NCBI GenBank assembly: GCA_033064195.1
Contig: JARBJD010000170.1
Location: 62,001-126,000, forward strand
DNA length: 64,000 nucleotides
From: Blattamonas nauphoetae
Lineage: Eukaryota; Preaxostyla; Oxymonadida
Direction: 5' to 3'
Shown: positions 22,812-33,289 of the stretch, piece after piece
Position numbering within the stretch: the first letter of the stretch is position 1
How the letters are laid out: the number at the start of each line of letters is the position of its first letter
Translations under genes and position numbers: made by a program
Notes under the pieces: generated by a model
Told to the model about the DNA's origin: nothing
The model's input: the letters and a program-made list of their open reading frames with translations, nothing else
The model's database searches: none

Positions 22812-23885
22812 CTATTCCTGTTTTGGAAGATTCATGCCCAGAGAGTAGCTCCATTCTTTCGAGTAAGAAACAGTATAACTGCCAGAGTGTCCGTTTCGGT
22901 CGTTTCGCAGCTTTTCCTCAAGCATATCTTCGATGCCCTCCATTCTCAACATTCGAAGCACTGTCTTCCCCATCTGTCGAGATACCCTGCCTTTCATGTT
23001 CCATTCCCGCTGGGCATTGTTCATGTTATCCAGAAAAGAGAAGATTGAGAATTCATCTTCGAAGAATGTGAGATAACTTGGGATTGTGAGAACGACGGGC
23101 GTTTTGATAACAAAATCCATTGTCGCTTGATGATATGGACATGTTTTGAGGAGTTGGGCGAGGAGTTCCAGAAAATGTCTTGATTGGTCACTTCTGACGA
23201 TCGAAAAGCGGTTCATGCACATATGCGAAATGTACTTCTCCGAAGGTGCCACAACTTGCTTCAAAACTGTCTCGTGAACAGCTTGTTGTTCATCTTCCTC
23301 GTAAATTTTGAGTTGTCTGAGACCACCCGGAGTTGAGAGTTTGAGAGAAGTCCGGATGATATCCATGAGGTCGGTGTGGATATAGACAGCTTCGGCAAAG
23401 GAAAGAGATAGTGGATTGAGAGTGCTGATGAGTTGAGGGATCAGATCAGCGCTAACGAGGGCAAGTCGGACTTTTGTGGAACACCATATGATCAGAGTTT
23501 TGAGTATCTTCACCATTGCGGTGGTAATGACACGATTTGACGATGAAATGAGCACCAAAATGGAAGAGACGAAGTTGGTCAAAGATTCATCAGGGGTACC
23601 ACCAAGACTGATGAGAAAACCATCAGCATAATCGGAATCTTTCTGATCCACAGATTTGAGAAGTTTCACTGCTTTCGCTTCCAACGAGGCATCAAGTGCA
23701 GGATGGAACTTCAATGTGGCAACGAGAGATCGAAAGACAATGGCTTTTTCATGTACAGATTCAGGTTGTTTCTCATCCCAATTCAGAAACGGTGAGCAAT
23801 CTATAGAAGATGAAAAGCAGTGGGAAGAGATACCAGGGCAAGAAGAATCAGTGGAGGCGTTAATCGTCATGACAAATGTCGTCAT
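22812..23885 (-). CDS. ARM-like helical-repeat family protein, copy A
   Basis: 357 codons starting at ATG 23885, a position shared by all family members. The protein is alpha-helical throughout, with leucine-rich helix pairs resembling Armadillo/HEAT repeats. Landmarks are CSPFLNWDE near residue 30, VFRSLVATLKFHPALDASLEAKAVKLL, ADLIPQLISTLNPLSLSFAEAV, SEKYISHMCMNRFSI, MDFVIKTPVVLTIPSYL and a closing RMLRMEGIEDMLEEKL...LGMNLPKQE. No catalytic motif, signal peptide or membrane segment is visible. Positions 23801-23833 form a 33-nt GTATCT...CTATAG stretch that could be a tiny in-frame intron; removal would delete 11 residues and keep Asp-Cys at the join. A TGACCCATAAC element lies 28 nt upstream. 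I infer a cytosolic scaffold; the function is unknown. Confidence 0.82.
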   Translation of the reverse strand: MTTFVMTINASTDSSCPGISSHCFSSSIDCSPFLNWDEKQPESVHEKAIVFRSLVATLKFHPALDASLEAKAVKLLKSVDQKDSDYADGFLISLGGTPDESLTNFVSSILVLISSSNRVITTAMVKILKTLIIWCSTKVRLALVSADLIPQLISTLNPLSLSFAEAVYIHTDLMDIIRTSLKLSTPGGLRQLKIYEEDEQQAVHETVLKQVVAPSEKYISHMCMNRFSIVRSDQSRHFLELLAQLLKTCPYHQATMDFVIKTPVVLTIPSYLTFFEDEFSIFSFLDNMNNAQREWNMKGRVSRQMGKTVLRMLRMEGIEDMLEEKLRNDRNGHSGSYTVSYSKEWSYSLGMNLPKQE

Positions 23886-23912
23886 TCTTTCAGATTACGT
23901 GTTCAGTCGCTC

Positions 23913-23923
23913 GTTATGGGTCA
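23913..23923 (-). promoter_or_regulatory. TGACCCATAAC element upstream of ARM-like copy A
   Basis: The minus strand reads TGACCCATAAC, ending 28 nt before the ATG at 23885. The same 11-mer sits at the same spacing in front of five other family members, so it is a candidate start-site or core-promoter element, or part of the leader. Confidence 0.6.
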
Positions 23924-24009
23924 GAAAAAGAATGTGTGAAACAATGAAAATTGAGATGAAATACTCGTCTAAAATGAAGAACACAGTATCAAATCATGAT
24001 GAGTGAGCA

Positions 24010-24265
24010 AAAGATGAATGAAGATGAAGTTTGGATCGAGAACGAGCAATTGATGAGAATAAGTCGTTTCAAACGACGACAAAAAGGTGTGACAGAGTGG
24101 TTCTGGCATCGTTTGTGCGCTTATCATTGATTGGCTCTGTGGAAGGACACAACAAGAAGGCTCCTGTCAGACCGACAAAAATGCGCATCTTCTTGGACGC
24201 ACACGACGATGCTTCCATCAACTTCGGTCAACTCGTTCCAAACACAACACCATCACTGGCGAAGG
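24010..24265. repeat. Duplicated upstream block, copy 1
   Basis: This segment (GATGAA...AAGTTTGGATC, then GGTGTGACAGAG, TTCTGGCATCGTTTGTG and a TCAACTCGTTCCAAACAC end) has a diverged direct copy at 31236-31490. Both lie immediately upstream of an ARM-like gene on the minus strand. It is therefore part of a larger duplicated module, not an independent gene; the short frames inside it are not conserved between the copies. Confidence 0.75.
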
Positions 24266-24344
24266 ACGAGGAGAGAGGAAGAAGAGTGTCGACAAATGAA
24301 CGAAAGATCGTATTCTGGAAGCATTCTAGCAAAGATCATTGAGA

Positions 24345-24530
24345 GTCCAGTGTGGTGGAGAGTGTTCGAATCAGTCCCACATCAGCTCGACAATCCTTCG
24401 TCATTGGTCAATCACTCTTCAAATCAAAACACAACAGAGCGAGAGAGCGAGAGAGTGGTGTTGAAATCGGGAGAAACGAGGAAGAGGGGCGGGAGATGGT
24501 TGAGTGAGGAGAGCGAATGGTGTTGTTCGG
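24345..24530. repeat. ~180-bp dispersed repeat, copy 1
   Basis: The block runs from GTGTTCGAATCAGTCCCACATC through a GAGCGAGAGAGCGAGAGAG tract to GGTTGAGTGAGGAGAGCGAA. Near-identical copies are at 24946-25112 (direct) and 45898-46072 (inverted). None has a conserved reading frame. No terminal inverted repeats or target duplications were seen, so its mode of spread is unclear. Confidence 0.75.
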
Positions 24531-24799
24531 ATCGAGTCTTTCCGAATCAGTCGCGGCAAGATCCGTTGTGTCGGTGTTCTGTGACTGTGTCAGCGCAACG
24601 CCGTGTTCACTTCTGCTCCTTCTCCTCACGTCAGCCAACAGCAAAATCTTTCTTTCCTCGAGTGCAGTTGGGGTTGGCTTTTGCGAAGAGTTAGGGGGCA
24701 GCTGGTCATCATTTGTGAGGTCATCGACGAGAGCGACGAAAAGCGACACCGAGTTTCGTCTGCAGACGCGGAGAAGGCAGAGAGTCGTGGACTCCCTCC

Positions 24800-24905
24800 T
24801 CATGCTTCTTCAATTCGTTCCCTCCCACAACTCGGTGACAGTGTGACGGTGTGAGAGACACGCGAACGAATTGCAAGACGAACGAGAGGCTGACAGTCAG
24901 TCAAG
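24800..24905. repeat. Dispersed repeat with CCCTCCCACAACTCGGTGAC core, copy 1
   Basis: The block contains CCCTCCCACAACTCGGTGAC, then CAGTGTGACGG and AAGACGAACGAGAGGCTGAC. A direct copy sits at 39424-39520. Both copies are non-coding and lie in gaps between ARM-like genes. The rest of 23886-27113 contains only the repeats listed separately; I see no gene there. Confidence 0.65.
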
Positions 24906-24945
24906 TGCTGTCCATTTCGGAGTGGACCGTCGGGTGAAGGAGGAG

Positions 24946-25112
24946 AGTGGTCAAGACAGTCCCACATCAGCTCCAGAATCCTTTGTCATTGGTCGATCAC
25001 TCTTCAAATCAAAACACAGCAGAGCGAGAGAGCGAGAGAGTGGTGTTGAAATCGGGAGAAACGAGGAAGAGGGGCGGGAGATGGTTGAGTGTGGAGAGCG
25101 AAGGGTGTTGTT
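24946..25112. repeat. ~180-bp dispersed repeat, copy 2
   Basis: Direct copy of 24345-24530, only ~430 bp away. The GAGCGAGAGAGCGAGAGAG tract and the TCGGGAGAAACGAGGAAGAG stretch are identical. A few substitutions, such as CACAGCAGAGCG for CACAACAGAGCG, separate the two. Confidence 0.75.
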
Positions 25113-25699
25113 GGGGGCTCGGTGGGTTCTTGCTTGGTTCCATTCAAGTTCTGCAAGTTCATTCCAAGCAAGCCGTTCTGAACAGTCGAGTGTGGTCCAA
25201 GAAATCAGTGAAAGGGCGGTTGATGGGGAAGGTTAATTCCCAACAAATCTGAAGTCGAAGCTGAGAAATGCTGTCGCTGGTGTCGAACGACAAGGTGGGA
25301 CGAAAGAGGAGGTCAGAGAAATGGAGTGAGTTGGTTTTAAGTGTGGTTCTGGTGGATGATAGTTGCATTGAACAACATGTTTGATTCGATCGAAAGGCAA
25401 TCCACATGAGTTCTATAATCTCCATTCGTGACGTCTTGCTCGTTCAGAGTGCAGGAACGAGGATGGCGAGAGTGACAGCATTTGCTAGATGTTTTCTCTG
25501 TTCACTTTCGGAATAAGTTCTATCTATCCCAGTGTCAGGCATGGCTGGGAGGGTCAAAAGAGGAGACATAGTTCGACAAAGCGACAATTTGGGGATAAAT
25601 CAGGAATGGCGACAGAATCAGACGAGACTAAGAAATGCGAAGGTGGGTGTGTGTTCACTTTGAAAGAACAGCCACCAGGACGCGTCACACCGATTTGTG

Positions 25700-26135
25700 G
25701 TGAGGGAGAGGCAGAGGGGAGTGGGAGGGTGTGGGTGGTGAGGGAGAGGCAGAGGGGAGTGGGAGGGTGTGGGTGGTGAGGGAGAGGCAGAGGGGAGTGG
25801 GAGGGTGTGGGTGGTGAGGGAGAGGCAGAGAGGAGTGGGAGGGCGTGAGTGGTGACTGAGAGGCAGACGGGAGTGGGAGGGTGTGGGTGGTGAGGGAGAG
25901 GCAGAGGGGAGTGGGAGGGTGTGGGTGGTGAGGGAGAGGCAGAGGGGAGTGGGAGGGTGTGGTTGGTGAGGGAGAGGCAGAGGGGAGTGGGAGGGTGTGG
26001 GTGGTGAGGGAGAGACAGAGGGGAGTGGGAGGGTGTGGGTGGTGAGGGAGAGACAGAGGGGAGTGGGAGGGTGTGGGTGGTGAGGGAGAGGCAGAGGGGA
26101 GTGGGAGGGTGTGGTTGGTGAGGGAGAGGCGGATA
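25700..26135. repeat. 38-bp minisatellite, about 11 units
   Basis: Tandem units of 38 bp begin GTGAGGGAGAGGCAGAGGGG and continue AGTGGGAGGGTGTGGGTG. About eleven units follow one another, with scattered substitutions (GGTGTGGTTG, GAGACAGAG, a more diverged unit near 25830-25870). The strand is strongly purine-rich (G/A on the plus strand, pyrimidines on the minus). Such a tract could form triplex or G-rich structures and is a likely length polymorphism. A diverged copy of its left flank (25600-25715) is at 46360-46440 in inverse orientation. Confidence 0.9.
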
Positions 26136-26144
26136 GGAGTGCGC

Positions 26145-26390
26145 TGTCAGTCAAACAATGTCTCCCAAAGAGTGCTTTAAAAACGGAGACAGCTCAATCA
26201 GGCATCGCTTGTGTTCTTTTTTGTTCTCCCTCAGGTTCAGTCCACGGTTTGAACATCGTAGCTGCCCAACCAACCAAAGTGTCCATTCGACGAAGAGAGC
26301 ACTTACGAACTGTCACGGCGACTCGCAAAAGCGTGTCTGATCGACAAACTGCGAATGCGATGAATTGACACCAATCGGGCGAAGTGGTTG
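26145..26390. repeat. Duplicated block, copy 1 (pair with 32300-32545)
   Basis: Starts with TCAGTCAAACAATGTCTCCC and continues through CAGGTTCAGTCCACGGTTTGAACATCG to GACAAACTGCGAATGCGATGAA. A diverged direct copy is at 32300-32545. It contains no conserved reading frame and forms part of the duplicated surroundings of the ARM-like genes. Between here and 27113 I see only the 3' flank of the next gene. Confidence 0.7.
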
Positions 26391-27113
26391 AGAAAGGCGA
26401 GTGGAGATGGGGACACACTCTCCAACAATTATCATTCTCCATTTTGATGTAGCCAACGTCGGTGAGGGTGTGGGGAGAGGAGTGGAGTCAGTCTGACGTC
26501 ACGACGTGTTGGCGTCTCCTTTTCGCTTCCGCGCTGGGCTGCTCATTCAGCTGCCATCGAGTCGAGTGATGTCAACTTGTTTCCGGTGGAATCGAGGAGA
26601 TGACGTTGGCGTCTTCTGTTTCTGTTCCGCGACTGTTCAATCCATCGAGTGTATAAGCAAGTTGAGTCCTTGCTTTCCGTCCTCATCACCCTTCGAGTGG
26701 GAGAGGGATGGGTTGATGTGGATGAAGCTTTTTGGATCATTTGGATATCCGAAGAGTCGAGGACGTGGTCGACACGGGGTTGATTCGGAATCTCATCTCA
26801 TCAATGAAACCAATCAAGAGATAACGATTTGAGAGAACAATCACAACAAAATCACGAAAAACAGATTCCCACCAATCGTTACCATCCATCCATCGATGCC
26901 TTGATCTCCACAAACGAGCAGTGCGAGAGATGCAGCGAAGGAGAAGGAGAGTGTGGCGACCATCGAGCGAGACTGGCGAGAGAGAATCCCAATCGTTCCC
27001 GCAAGCGAAACAATGAGGCGATGCCAGAGTCGACAATGGCCATACACAAACAGTGTGTGGTGTCCAAATCAAGCCAGAAACAGGTCAAAACGATCGCTGG
27101 TTCTTGTCTGTTT

Positions 27114-28187
27114 CTATTCCTGTTTTGAAAGGTTCATGCCCAGCAGGGTGCTCCATATGATCGAGTCGTCAACAATCCCTCCTCCAAAGTATCCGTTTTT
27201 GTCGTTTTGCAGCTTTTCCTCAATCACATCTTCGATGCCCTCCATTCTCAACATTCGATGCACTGTTTTCCACATCTGTTGCTCTTCTCCGCCTTCGTCG
27301 TTCCATTTCCACTGGATTTGGACCATATGATGCAGAAAGCAATAGATTGCCTCATCAGTTTCGAAGAATGCAAGACAACTGGGGATCATGAGAATGATTG
27401 GCATATGAAGAATAAATTTCATCGCTGGTTGATAATCCTGATATATTTCGAGGAGTCTGACAAGAAGCCATATAAAGTTATAAGATAGGTCTTTATCGAC
27501 GATCGAAAAGCGGTTCACGCATAAATGACATATATACTTCTCCGAAGGGACGAGAACTTGCTGAAAAACCGTCTCGCGAACAGCTTGCTGTCCATCATGA
27601 TCTTCAATTTCGAGTTGTCTGAGATAATATGGAGTTGTGAGCCAGGTAGAGTTCCGGATGATTGTCATGAGACAGGTGTTGATATGGACTCCTTCGACCA
27701 AGGAAAGAGACAGTGGAGTGAGAGTATTGATGAGTTGAGGGATCAGATCAGCTTTAACGAGGGCAAGTTGGATGTTTGGTGAACACCACAAGTGCACCTT
27801 TTTGATCATCTGCATTGCTGCTCTGCTGATGAGCTGGCTGGCTGAGGAAAGGAGCACCCCAATGCACTGTACGAAGTCTGGAGAAGAATCATCAGAACTC
27901 GAAGCAAGGCTGCGGACAAAAGCATCTGCTGATGTTCGAGTTCGTGGATCCACAGATTTGAGAAATTTCACGGCTTTCCCCTCGAGAGACACATCAAGTG
28001 AAGGCTGTAACTTCACAGTGGCCACCAGAGATCGATAGACTACGGAAATTTTGTCTTCCGATTCAAGTTTTTCTTCGTTCCAATTCAGAAACGGTGAACA
28101 GTCTGTAAAACATGAAAAGTGGTGAAAAGACAAACCAGAGCGTGCTAGATTTGAGGATCTGTTGGTTTCATTGCATATATTGTCCAT
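27114..28187 (-). CDS. ARM-like helical-repeat family protein, copy B
   Basis: 357 codons from ATG 28187. It shares all family landmarks: CSPFLNWNEEKLESED, VYRSLVATVKLQPSLDVSLEGKAVKFLKSV, KADLIPQLINTLTPLSLSLVEGVHINT, SEKYICHLCVNRFSIVD and HRMLRMEGIEDVIEEKL...LGMNLSKQE. It is predicted all-helical and soluble. The 33-nt GTTTGT...TTACAG segment is at 28103-28135 and the TGACCCATAAC element lies 28 nt upstream (28215-28225). The conserved 3' block with ACAAACAGTGTGTGG follows the stop at ~27014-27065. It differs from its neighbours by many amino-acid changes but by no gap, which suggests it is under selection and functional. Confidence 0.82.
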   Translation of the reverse strand: MDNICNETNRSSNLARSGLSFHHFSCFTDCSPFLNWNEEKLESEDKISVVYRSLVATVKLQPSLDVSLEGKAVKFLKSVDPRTRTSADAFVRSLASSSDDSSPDFVQCIGVLLSSASQLISRAAMQMIKKVHLWCSPNIQLALVKADLIPQLINTLTPLSLSLVEGVHINTCLMTIIRNSTWLTTPYYLRQLEIEDHDGQQAVRETVFQQVLVPSEKYICHLCVNRFSIVDKDLSYNFIWLLVRLLEIYQDYQPAMKFILHMPIILMIPSCLAFFETDEAIYCFLHHMVQIQWKWNDEGGEEQQMWKTVHRMLRMEGIEDVIEEKLQNDKNGYFGGGIVDDSIIWSTLLGMNLSKQE

Positions 28188-28214
28188 TTCGACAGTTTCG
28201 GTCAGAAGATTCTC

Positions 28215-28225
28215 GTTATGGGTCA
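28215..28225 (-). promoter_or_regulatory. TGACCCATAAC element upstream of ARM-like copy B
   Basis: Exact minus-strand match to the family element, 28 nt from the ATG at 28187. The gap from here to 29244 holds no gene I can support; a few short frames there lack conservation. Confidence 0.6.
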
Positions 28226-29244
28226 GAACGAAGCATCAAAGGAAGAGAATCAGATGAGATGGACGTCCAAAAGGAAGAACTAAAATCAACCAACGCAGAC
28301 TCAGACGATCAATGAAAGAAGAAAGTGTGTGAGAAACAGACAAAACTAAAGATGTCAACATCAATGGAATGAACAGTGTGTGGACGCACCGCAAAAAGGT
28401 AATGCAAAAAAAGATACAAACGTCATTGTTTGCCGGTTTTCACGGTTCTCATCTATCCCTTCCAATCAGTCTGTCGACAGCGCATGTCGGATGGGCGTGT
28501 ATGAATCACCTTCCAACTGTCCAGCGAATGGCGATGTGCACAACAATCACTGCTGTCGCTGTTTCCGCTCAAATCCAGTTCCACATCCTTCCCTGACCAG
28601 AAGCCAGCACACTTGATCCATCCTGCCAAATTGTGTTCGTCCTCCTGAAATCTCAATTTGGACTCCAGTCAGCTGGATGACAGCTATTCATCGAGACCAC
28701 TTACCAATGACCCCTCGCCTCCATTGTGAAGGAGCAGCGATAGCTGGACGATGCGCACAGGCGATACAGATGCCACAGTCCAACGTGTCAGCACGCATCC
28801 GCTTCAAATATGAACAGTCCCTTCTGCGTCTCCAAACATCTCATCCTTTCTTTCCCCTCCACACATCCACCCACCAGCCACAACGCCGAGTGAATGATCC
28901 TCATCTCCCACGACCCACGTGCACACAGCACTGTCCACAAACAATGTCATCACAGGCCAAGCCACCAATCATGATGGGTACATTCAACTTTGGACGGTGT
29001 GCAATCAGCTGAGAGTGTCAGAGAACAGTGGAACGAGCAGACGCAATAGATTCTCTTTCTTCTCGTTCTGCCTGTTCATTTTGCGGCTGTATCAGGGCGA
29101 GATCGATCAGGATGCTCACTGCATTCCCTCTCCTTCCTTCTCCTTCCAACCATCCACGACGACGGCTGACGGAGAAGCTCTCGTGTCATCTCTCCGCCCA
29201 TCATCCCCGCAAAGATGCTGGGATTGGGGACACTGAATGGTGGA

Positions 29245-29820
29245 GTTTGGTTCCTGTCTGTTTCTATTCAAGTCGCTGCATGTTCATTCCTTGCTTGATG
29301 TTCCAGTCCATCAAATCGAACATGATGGTCATTCCAAAGTCTCCTTCTTTGTGGTTGTGCAGTCTTTGTTCAGACATTTTTCAACTCCTCCCATCCCCAC
29401 CCATCAATTGCATTCTCTGATTGACCGGCATCTCACCCTTGCTCGTTCCATTCTTCACAGCCATCGATGACTCCATCCACAAAAGTCCAGATTGAGTCGT
29501 CATTCTCGAAAAATGTCAGACAACTCGGAATTGTGAGATCGACTGGCATTTAAAGGACGATCGAGAAGTGGCGTCCTTAAAAGTGCCAAAGACAGCTTTC
29601 TGATTGATCCAGAATTTGCTCCAAGACAGTTCTGTGAATTGATTGTGGTTCGTCGGGATGGTCATTTGGAGTCGGTCTGGATCACGTGGAGTGGCAAGCC
29701 AGAGAATCTCGTTCATGATGCGAAGGAGATTGACGTGGAATCGTCCGACTCAGCCAAAGAGAGCGACAGTGCAGTCGGAGAAGAGTTGATTCGAGGGATG
29801 AGAACAGCGGCGACGCATTA
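29245..29820 (-). pseudogene. Strongly decayed ARM-like family copy
   Basis: Reading the minus strand, scattered pieces align in order with the 3' two-thirds of the family gene: the C-terminal GMNL region and stop (TTCCTGTCTGTTTCTATTCA, ~29250), the TTCGAAAAATGTCAGACAACT stretch (~29500), the CGATCGAGAAG segment (~29560) and the GACTCAGCCAAAGAGAGCGACAGTG segment (~29750). The frame is lost at many places and several internal stretches are missing. It is the oldest-looking copy in the cluster. Confidence 0.65.
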
Positions 29821-30040
29821 GCTTCCATTACGGAGTAGGGCGAAATGACGAGAGGAGCGGCGAAGGAGAGGAGCATGTGGTGACCATCGAGCGATATTGG
29901 CGAGAGAGAATCCGAATCGTTTCGTCAAATGAAACCATGATGTGATGCCAGCGCCCACAAAGAACACACACAAACAGTGTTTGTTCTGCCCAAAAGCAGT
30001 CAAACTGGTCCAAATGTTCACTGATTCCTGTCTGTTTCTA

Positions 30041-31111
30041 TCAAAGTCGCGGAAGGTTCATGCCCAGCAGGTTGTTCCAGTTGAACGAGTAGGCAACAAC
30101 AGATCTTCCGTAGTTTCCTTCTTTGTCGTTCTCCAGCTTTGCTTCAATCACATCGTCGATGCCCTCCATTTTCAGCCTTCGATGCGTTTCCTTCCCCAAA
30201 AGTTGAACTTCTCCCCTTTGGTTGTTCCATTCACGCTGGGTATTGTTCATATGATCCAGAAAATACCAAATTGGTTTTTCATCTTCGATGAATGTGAGAC
30301 AAATGGGGATTGTGAGAATGACTGGCAAATTGAGAACAAAATCCATCGTTTGTTGATAATATGGAGATATTCGGAGGAGTTGGGCGATGAGTGCAAGAAA
30401 ATGCGTGGATTGGTCTCGATCGACGATCGAGAAGCGGTTCGTGCACAGATGGCAAATATACTGCTCCGAAGGAAGGAGAACTTGCGTGAAAACCGTCTCG
30501 TGAACAGCTTGCTGCTCAACGCCTTCTTTATTTTTGAGAGAAGCGAGAGTACCCGGAGTTGTGAGCTAGATCGTGATCCAAATGATTCTCATGAGATATA
30601 TGTGGATGTCGACTGCTTCGGCAAATAAAAGAGACGGTGGATTGAGAGTGTTTATGAGTTGAGGGATCAGATCAGCTTTGACGAGTGAATAGTGGACAGC
30701 AGTCGAACAGTTCGTGAGCAGATTGTTTAACATCTTCATTGCTGCTGTGGTGATTGTTCGATTGGGCGAGGAAAGGAGAACCACAATGGATTGTACGAAG
30801 CTCGTCGAATAATCATCAGAACTCGATGCAAGGCTGCGGGGAAAGGCATTTGTTGATGATCGACCTCTATGAGACATAATTTCGAGAAGTGTCACAGCCT
30901 GCGCTTCTAAAGCGGCATCAAGGGCAGGTTTGGATTTCATAGTGGCAACCAGAGATCGAAAGATAACGGCCTTTTCCCATTCAGTTTCAATTTCTTCTTC
31001 ATCCCAATTCAGGAACGGAGAGCAATCTGCAGAAAATGGCAACTGTGGGGAGGGCAAATCGGAGAGTGTTTGACTTGGAATGGCGTCAGTTTTCTTGTCA
31101 ATCTCGGTCAT
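30041..31111 (-). pseudogene. ARM-like family copy C, single nonsense codon
   Basis: From ATG 31111 the frame is exactly 357 codons long and fully alignable with the family, except for one in-frame TAG at about 30566-30568 (LMRIIWITI-stop-LTTPGTL), where other copies have Trp (VWLTTP). The frame stays open after the stop to the usual end (LLGMNLPRL). The 33-nt segment is present in position, but its GT is replaced (GATTTGCC). The upstream element is slightly changed (TGACCCATAC). It is most likely a recent pseudogene. The intact downstream frame would also allow stop-codon readthrough, but nothing here favours that. Confidence 0.8.
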
Positions 31112-31139
31112 TCAGAAAGGTTCTGGGACAAAACGTTCA

Positions 31140-31149
31140 GTATGGGTCA
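31140..31149 (-). promoter_or_regulatory. Degenerate TGACCCATAC element upstream of copy C
   Basis: One base shorter than the family element (TGACCCATAC), at the corresponding place 29 nt from the ATG at 31111. The change coincides with a nonsense-broken gene. Confidence 0.5.
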
Positions 31150-31235
31150 GAAGAAGGAATCAGGTAATCAAAGATAATGAGATGAATTTAACGTCCAAAA
31201 GGAAGAAATAAGAATTAGATCATGATAAGGAAGAT

Positions 31236-31490
31236 ATTCGATGAATCAAGAGGAAGTTTGGATGGAGAACGAGCAAATGATGAGAACAGTTTACATAAAA
31301 CGACGACACACAGGTGTGACAGAGGGGTTCTGGCATCGTTTGTGTGTATTTCATGTTTCTGTCCACTCACGAGCACAACAAGAAGACTCCTGTCAGACTG
31401 ACAAAATAGAGTCTTTTTCGATGAACACGATGATGTGTCCATCAACTTCTGTCAACTCGTTCCAAACACCACACCATCACTGACGAAGGA
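31236..31490. repeat. Duplicated upstream block, copy 2
   Basis: Direct, diverged copy of 24010-24265, again placed upstream of an ARM-like gene. Identical runs include AGGTGTGACAGAG and TTCTGGCATCGTTTGTG. The copy differs by small indels and has no shared reading frame. Confidence 0.75.
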
Positions 31491-31729
31491 CGATGAGAGG
31501 TGTGCTGAGGACAACCACACAAGTGAGTTGTGGCAGGATTCTGGCGAAGTCGTTGGGAAAAGCGAGTTTCCCCTCCTTCCAGCATACCCACACTCCACCA
31601 CTCATCCGAAAACGACCAAGATAAATGGTGATTGTGAGAAAGAGGGGTAGCGAGTGAACGGACACCATCGTCGGTTGAGGAGAGCGGCAGACAACGACGA
31701 TCAGAGCATTCGGACGACGCCAGAAAGTG

Positions 31730-31900
31730 AATGCACACTTCGTCACAAACTGGTTGGTGTTCAACACGATCAGAGATGTGCGTTTCTGATTGTGTCGATG
31801 GAGAAGAACGGGAGGATTGCTTTTGTCGGAACAGACGTGCGACACGGCACGTGTGGAGATGGATTGTTCAGAGATGTTGTGAGATCTGCGTCCATCACGT
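31730..31900 (+). pseudogene. Fragment of a beta-helix surface-protein gene
   Basis: The plus strand encodes AFLIVSMEKNGRIAFVGTDVRHGTCGDG. This is almost the same as AFLIVSMEKNGRIAFVETEVRHCTCGEG in the broken surface gene at 57240-57350. The DNA match is strong over about 110 bp and fades outside. It is a stray gene piece carried into the duplicated zone. No start, signal peptide or continuation exists. Confidence 0.75.
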
Positions 31901-32299
31901 TCGGAGAGTCAGATTGATGAGTTGACGACAATCACGAGGGACACTCCATCGATCGAGACCAGTCAAGAGCCTTGTCGGGAGCGAGGGAGTGGACAGCCAG
32001 CGAGGAAAGGCAATGGCTGTGTCGATGGATCAGATGCCAAGAGGGCAGACATGGAAAGAGGGATGTGCAGATAGTAAAAGCAGAAGTGTCGACAGCTGAA
32101 TGAACGAAGAAGACGAAGAACGAAGCACTGTTTCAGTTCAATCTTGTCTGCTTTTCTCGTCTCACTCAGCCACAGCAAGTTCAGCGCTCCACTCGCAGTT
32201 CTCCAATCTTCCATCTCACAACCGCACACCATTCGCACGGAGCGAGGCGAGTGTGTGCTCCAACCACGTCATTCGGAGTGTTCGTTTCGGTATACATTG

Positions 32300-32545
32300 G
32301 CTTGCGTTGTCAGCCAAACAGCATTTTTCAAAGAGTGCTCTGAAAACGACCACATCTCCATCAGGTATTGCTTGTGTTTTTTTTGGACTTCATCAGGTTC
32401 AGTCCACGATGCGAACATCCGAGCTGCTCAACCAGCAAAAGTGTTCATTTGACGATGAGAGCACTCACGAACGGACACGACGACTCGACGAACTGCGTCT
32501 GACCGACAAACTGCGAATGCGATGAACAGGCACCATTCGGGTGCA
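32300..32545. repeat. Duplicated block, copy 2
   Basis: Direct copy of 26145-26390 (GTCAGCCAAACAGCATTTTTC, CAGGTTCAGTCCACGATGCGAACATC, GACAAACTGCGAATGCGATGAA). It lies immediately before the 3' end of the truncated ARM-like copy at 32571, so it belongs to that copy's duplicated downstream flank. Confidence 0.7.
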
Positions 32546-32570
32546 GAGGTTTGCTGGTTCTCGTCTGTTT

Positions 32571-33158
32571 CTATTCATGTTCTGGAAGGTTCATGCCAAG
32601 CAGGTTGCTCCGTCTGATCGAGTTGATAACAATCAAGTCTCCGTCGTATCCTCCTTTGTCGTTTTGCAGCTTTGCCTCATTCACATCATTGATGCCCTCC
32701 ATTCTCAACATTCGATGCACTTCCTTCCCCTTCTTTCGCACTTCTCCGCCTTCGTCGGTCCATCTCCGCTGGGTGTGGATCATTTCGTACAGAAAACTTC
32801 GATTTGAGTTCTCATTTTCAAAGAATATGAGACAACTTGGGATTGTGAGAAAGACAGGCATAAACAGAACAAAATCCATAGTCGGTTGATAATATGGAGA
32901 TAATTCGAGGAGATAGGTGAGAAGAAGCAAGAATCCTGAAGATTGCTTCCCATCGATGATCGAAAATCGGTTCACCAACAAATGGCAAATGTATTTCTCC
33001 GAAGGGATCAGAACATGTTGAAAAACTGTCTCGGGAATAGTTTGCTGTTCACCGCGATCTTTAATTCCGAGTCGTTCCAGTCCAATCGGAGTGGCGAGCT
33101 GGACAGACAAGATGATGCTTGTGACGAGACAAGTGTGGATATCGGCTTCTTCGGCGAA
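32571..33158 (-). pseudogene. 5'-truncated ARM-like family copy
   Basis: Only the C-terminal ~195 residues of the family remain, from AEEADIHTCLVTSIILSVQLATP to LRMEGINDVNEAKLQNDK...LGMNLPEHE. The frame is open and the sequence is not badly decayed. It is cut at about 33158, exactly where a 16-bp minisatellite begins, and beyond that lies unrelated ectodomain-type pseudogene sequence. The reading frame runs on into the repeat by chance, giving Cys/His-rich nonsense. No start codon or promoter is associated, so I call it dead. Confidence 0.75.
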
Positions 33159-33286
33159 GGGTGACATCGGCAGAGGGTGACATCGGCAGAGGGTGACATC
33201 GGCAGAGGATGACATCAGCAGAGGGTGACATCGGCAGAGGGTGACATCGGCAGAGGATGACATCAGCAGAGGGTGACATTGGCTGT
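33159..33286. repeat. 16-bp minisatellite, 8 units, at a rearrangement junction
   Basis: Eight units of 16 bp (GGGTGACATCGGCAGA, with a GGATGACATCAGCAGA variant at units 4 and 7). The variant order suggests that a three-unit block was duplicated. It separates the truncated ARM-like copy (left) from the ectodomain pseudogene block (right), so it marks or caused the join. Confidence 0.9.
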
Positions 33287-33289
33287 GGC

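Noticed and set aside
24345-25112. LTR or other retroelement ends formed by the repeated ~180-bp blocks
   Set aside because: A third, inverted copy lies at 45898, there is no reverse transcriptase, priming site or target duplication, and the space between is only ~430 bp.
25618-26154. Long Pro/Ser/His-rich minus-strand frame
   Set aside because: It is translation of the 38-bp minisatellite, without a supported start or conserved non-repetitive part.
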